A stretch of 8,244 nt of DNA, taken from contig JAEZQN010000388.1 in assembly GCA_023441145.1 (NCBI GenBank), forward strand, positions 1 to 8,244, written 5' to 3'. Positions within the stretch are counted from its first letter, which is position 1. Every line of letters starts with the position of its first letter. The notes under the pieces are model-generated. The model did no database searches. It was not told the origin of the DNA and saw nothing but the letters and a program-made list of their open reading frames with translations. Positions 6,642 to 8,244 of the stretch are shown in pieces. The translations under genes and the position numbers were made by a program. Source of the stretch: Bacillota bacterium. Its GTDB lineage: Bacteria; Bacillota; Clostridia; Lachnospirales; Lachnospiraceae.

Positions 6642-7558
6642 AGATACATCTTGGCTATTGTTGTGTCTCTATGCTTCATAAAGAGCTTCAGTGCAGTAGG
6701 TCCTCCACAAAGACTTATCTCGATAAGCATTCAAGGGAACATAATCATGGGTATTTAATCGATAAAGCACAGAAAAACCTAGCAGATTTACAAACTCTGC
6801 TTTGGTTAAACAAGGAAGTCGGAATTGATGCATTTCGTATTCCCGAACAAATCCTTCCACAGCTCGACCTTGGGTACTACACGATAGATGAATTAAGGTC
6901 TGATCTAATGGAGACAGGGAAAGTAGCAAATCAATACCAGATGCAACTTTCCACCCATCCGTCTCAGTATTTTGTACTGAATTCCTTGCGTGATGATGTG
7001 GTGGAACGAACCATCCATTCCTTAGATTTGATCGCGCAAACGCTAGAGCAGATGGAGCTTATTCTGATTCCTAATATTGCCCTTCATCTTGGCATGAAAA
7101 ATGGTTATGAATCCGTAGATGCAGCAATCAATATGTTTTGTAAAAACTATAGGAAGTTAGGAGAGGCAGCAAGAAGCTATCTTGTCCTTGAAAACGACCA
7201 TGTCTCCTTTACCGTAGAGCAATGTCTGAAGGTCCATGAACAGATTGGAATTCCTATCGTTTTTGACAATAAACATTATGAATGGAATCAAGGTGACCTA
7301 GATTACGACGAAGCAGTAGCGAAAGCAGTAAACACCTGGAAGGCGAATCCTTATCGTATCGCTAAGCTTCATTTGTCTAGCGATCGTGATACGAAAAAGC
7401 ATGCCCATTCGGATTATATTCTGTACTCTGATTATGAGCGAATGGTGAGTGCTTTAAAAAAGGCTAAATGTAAAGAATGTAATATCATGTTAGAATGCAA
7501 ACAGAAGGATGCTGCGTTACTGAAGCTTAGAAAAGAAATTGAAGAAAACTGCAAGTAA
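6638..7558 (+). CDS. uvsE: UV DNA damage endonuclease UvsE (UVDE family)
   Basis: A 306-residue TIM-barrel endonuclease that nicks DNA 5' of UV photoproducts and some other lesions, starting alternative excision repair. N-terminal family features are HLGYCCVS, the SSTKTY segment and the WLNKEVGIDAFRI strand. Expected metal ligands are present: His107 (THPSQYFVLNS), His150 (ALHLG), Glu185 (LENDH), Asp210 and His213 (FDNKH), His245 (KLHLSS), His257 (HAHSDY) and Glu286 (LECK). Lys243, before His245, matches the modified lysine of the Thermus enzyme, and Gln110-Tyr111 match its damage-probing pair. The usual FDxHHH motif reads FDNKHYEWN here, so one non-ligand His is replaced. AGAAGGGA at 6624-6631 supports the ATG at 6638. 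The gene stands alone between two terminators. The reading frame may have been shortened by a late frameshift near 7545 (see findings). An own promoter in the AT-rich sequence upstream is likely but I see no convincing one. Confidence 0.88.
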   Translation: MKIHLGYCCVSMLHKELQCSRSSTKTYLDKHSREHNHGYLIDKAQKNLADLQTLLWLNKEVGIDAFRIPEQILPQLDLGYYTIDELRSDLMETGKVANQYQMQLSTHPSQYFVLNSLRDDVVERTIHSLDLIAQTLEQMELILIPNIALHLGMKNGYESVDAAINMFCKNYRKLGEAARSYLVLENDHVSFTVEQCLKVHEQIGIPIVFDNKHYEWNQGDLDYDEAVAKAVNTWKANPYRIAKLHLSSDRDTKKHAHSDYILYSDYERMVSALKKAKCKECNIMLECKQKDAALLKLRKEIEENCK

Positions 7559-7671
7559 TCTTCCTGAGTTTACAGAACTTGTAGATATGGTTGATAAGAA
7601 TGGAACTCGAAATATTATGCATCCCTTGAGAAACTAGAAACTCCCCTTACAATCGTTTTAAAATAAATAGT

Positions 7672-7706
7672 AAACCAGTGTATATGTTAATATGCACTGG
7701 TTTTTT
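7672..7706 (+). terminator. Strong rho-independent terminator after uvsE
   Basis: A 14-base-pair stem (7672-7685 with 7690-7703, one T-G wobble) around a GTTA loop, built on AAACCAGTG and CACTGGTTT. The 3' arm runs into six T residues (7701-7706). The hairpin is also nearly symmetrical with A residues on the 5' side, so it could act on both strands. It ends the uvsE transcript, 113 bases after the stop. Confidence 0.9.
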
Positions 7707-7766
7707 ATGTAACAGTTCCATGGAGTTCTAGCTACAGAAATGGCGGTGCTAATTTATGGAATAATA

Positions 7767-7775
7767 TGGTATACT
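7767..7775 (+). promoter_or_regulatory. Extended -10 promoter candidate
   Basis: TGGTATACT fits the extended -10 pattern TGnTATAAT of the vegetative sigma factor with one mismatch. No clear -35 is seen 17 bases upstream. It could drive the small zinc-ribbon gene, giving a leader of about 60 bases. Confidence 0.35.
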
Positions 7776-7786
7776 TAGAGTGGTGT

Positions 7787-7815
7787 TTGTTGTATTGTTC
7801 ATAAGATATTAAAAT
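7787..7815 (+). promoter_or_regulatory. Sigma-A-like promoter candidate for the zinc-ribbon gene
   Basis: TTGTTG (7787-7792) and TAAAAT (7810-7815) are separated by exactly 17 bases, near the consensus TTGACA-17-TATAAT. The ribosome binding site AAGGAG follows at 7825-7830, so a start point around 7822 would leave almost no leader. The extended -10 at 7767 is the alternative; the two cannot be ranked from sequence. Confidence 0.35.
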
Positions 7816-7841
7816 AATACTTTGAAGGAGAGATTTACAAT

Positions 7842-8077
7842 ATGAAATGTCCTTATTGTGGAAGTGAAAGAATTGTCTTTGGTATTGTTTGGGGCAAATC
7901 TGCCGAAGCAGGAAATGTAGGTTTGAAGTATAACACAGGCGGTTTTTGGGAGTGATAGGCGTGGTGGAAGTATACTCCGACCTTTGTATAGATTGTAAAT
8001 CCCTATTACGAACACATATTAAAGAAGATACTAATAAAGATGGGAATCACAATCCAGGTTGCCTTGGCAGCAAGTAA
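7842..8077 (+). pseudogene. Small zinc-ribbon protein split by a -1 frameshift
   Basis: An ATG at 7842 with AAGGAG at 7825-7830 opens MKCPYCGSERIV, a typical zinc-ribbon first knuckle (Cys3, Cys6), then a GKSAEAGNVGLKY segment. The frame ends after 37 codons at TGA TAG (7953-7958). If one T is added to the TTTTT run at 7943-7947, the frame continues as FLGVIGVVEVYSDLCIDC and on to TAA at 8075-8077. This supplies the second knuckle (CIDC) that a zinc ribbon needs and gives a protein of about 78 residues. The two halves therefore belong to one gene. Small zinc-ribbon proteins with a GxSAExGNxGLKY middle and a CxDC knuckle are common hypothetical proteins; the function is unknown. The break is a homopolymer length change or, less likely, programmed slippage on the run of T. 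Neighbours give no hint of function. Confidence 0.72.
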
Positions 8078-8188
8078 TCCATTTTCTTGAAAGTTATGCT
8101 AAGACATACCTAAAACAACATATAACCGAAGTATTCCTGATTTTACAATTAACTATCTATTAGAAGAAAGAAGAAATAGGTTAGGGGA

Positions 8189-8204
8189 GAGTATTTATAT
8201 ACTC
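8189..8204. repeat. Inverted repeat just upstream of the last gene
   Basis: GAGTAT (8189-8194) and ATACTC (8199-8204) are perfect six-base arms around TTAT, four bases before the AGGAGG of the next gene. It could be an operator or a weak mRNA hairpin next to the ribosome binding site. Nothing else is visible in 8078-8188, which otherwise is AT-rich sequence with no supported gene. Confidence 0.35.
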
Positions 8205-8219
8205 GATAGGAGGAAAACA

Positions 8220-8244
8220 ATGAAGATATTAGTTTTTATGGGTA
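8220..8244 (+). CDS. Start of a gene truncated by the window edge
   Basis: Only eight codons are visible, MKILVFMG. The start is well supported by AGGAGG at 8208-8213 with six bases to the ATG. The beginning, a short hydrophobic beta strand followed by Met-Gly, resembles flavodoxin-fold NAD(P)H-dependent FMN reductases (which often continue with SPR), but also many Rossmann-like proteins. No function can be claimed from eight residues. Confidence 0.6.

Overview
This looks like a piece of the chromosome of a low-GC, strictly anaerobic Firmicute, most likely an amino-acid-fermenting clostridium. The basis is the AT-rich composition, strong AGGAGG-type ribosome binding sites with frequent GTG starts, an oxygen-sensitive four-subunit 2-oxoacid:ferredoxin oxidoreductase and a clostridial-type UV endonuclease. 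The species cannot be named from this sequence. All recognisable genes are on the + strand.

Region 1 (1-about 6420) reads as one tightly packed operon that continues from the left edge. It holds the C-terminal NIL domain of a MetN-type ABC ATPase, the MetI-type permease, the gamma, delta, alpha and beta subunits of a 2-oxoacid:ferredoxin oxidoreductase, a PaaK-like AMP-forming CoA ligase, and a class I aminotransferase that is interrupted by one in-frame TAA. Gaps are between -10 and +16 bases, and the operon ends at a hairpin at 6379-6420. Together the genes suggest a route in which an amino acid (methionine or a related one, judging from the importer) is taken up, transaminated to a 2-oxoacid, oxidatively decarboxylated to an acyl-CoA with reduction of ferredoxin, and exchanged between acyl-CoA and free acid by the ligase. 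This is the oxidative half of a Stickland-like fermentation. The substrate is inferred, not shown.

Region 2 (6330-6637) is a 308-base gap with the operon terminator, a second small hairpin, and a stretch that looks like a decayed short reading frame running into the next gene.

Region 3 (6638-7706) is a separate UvsE-type UV damage endonuclease gene with its metal-binding residues and a strong terminator. Its 3' end may be frameshifted.

Region 4 (7707-8244) has promoter-like sequences, a small zinc-ribbon protein gene broken by a one-base frameshift in a T run, a 142-base gap with a small inverted repeat, and the first eight codons of another gene.

A theme of the right half is damage by single-base events: one nonsense codon, one clear homopolymer frameshift and two suspected ones. 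Either this strain is losing these genes or the assembly carries homopolymer and base errors. Read-level data would decide.
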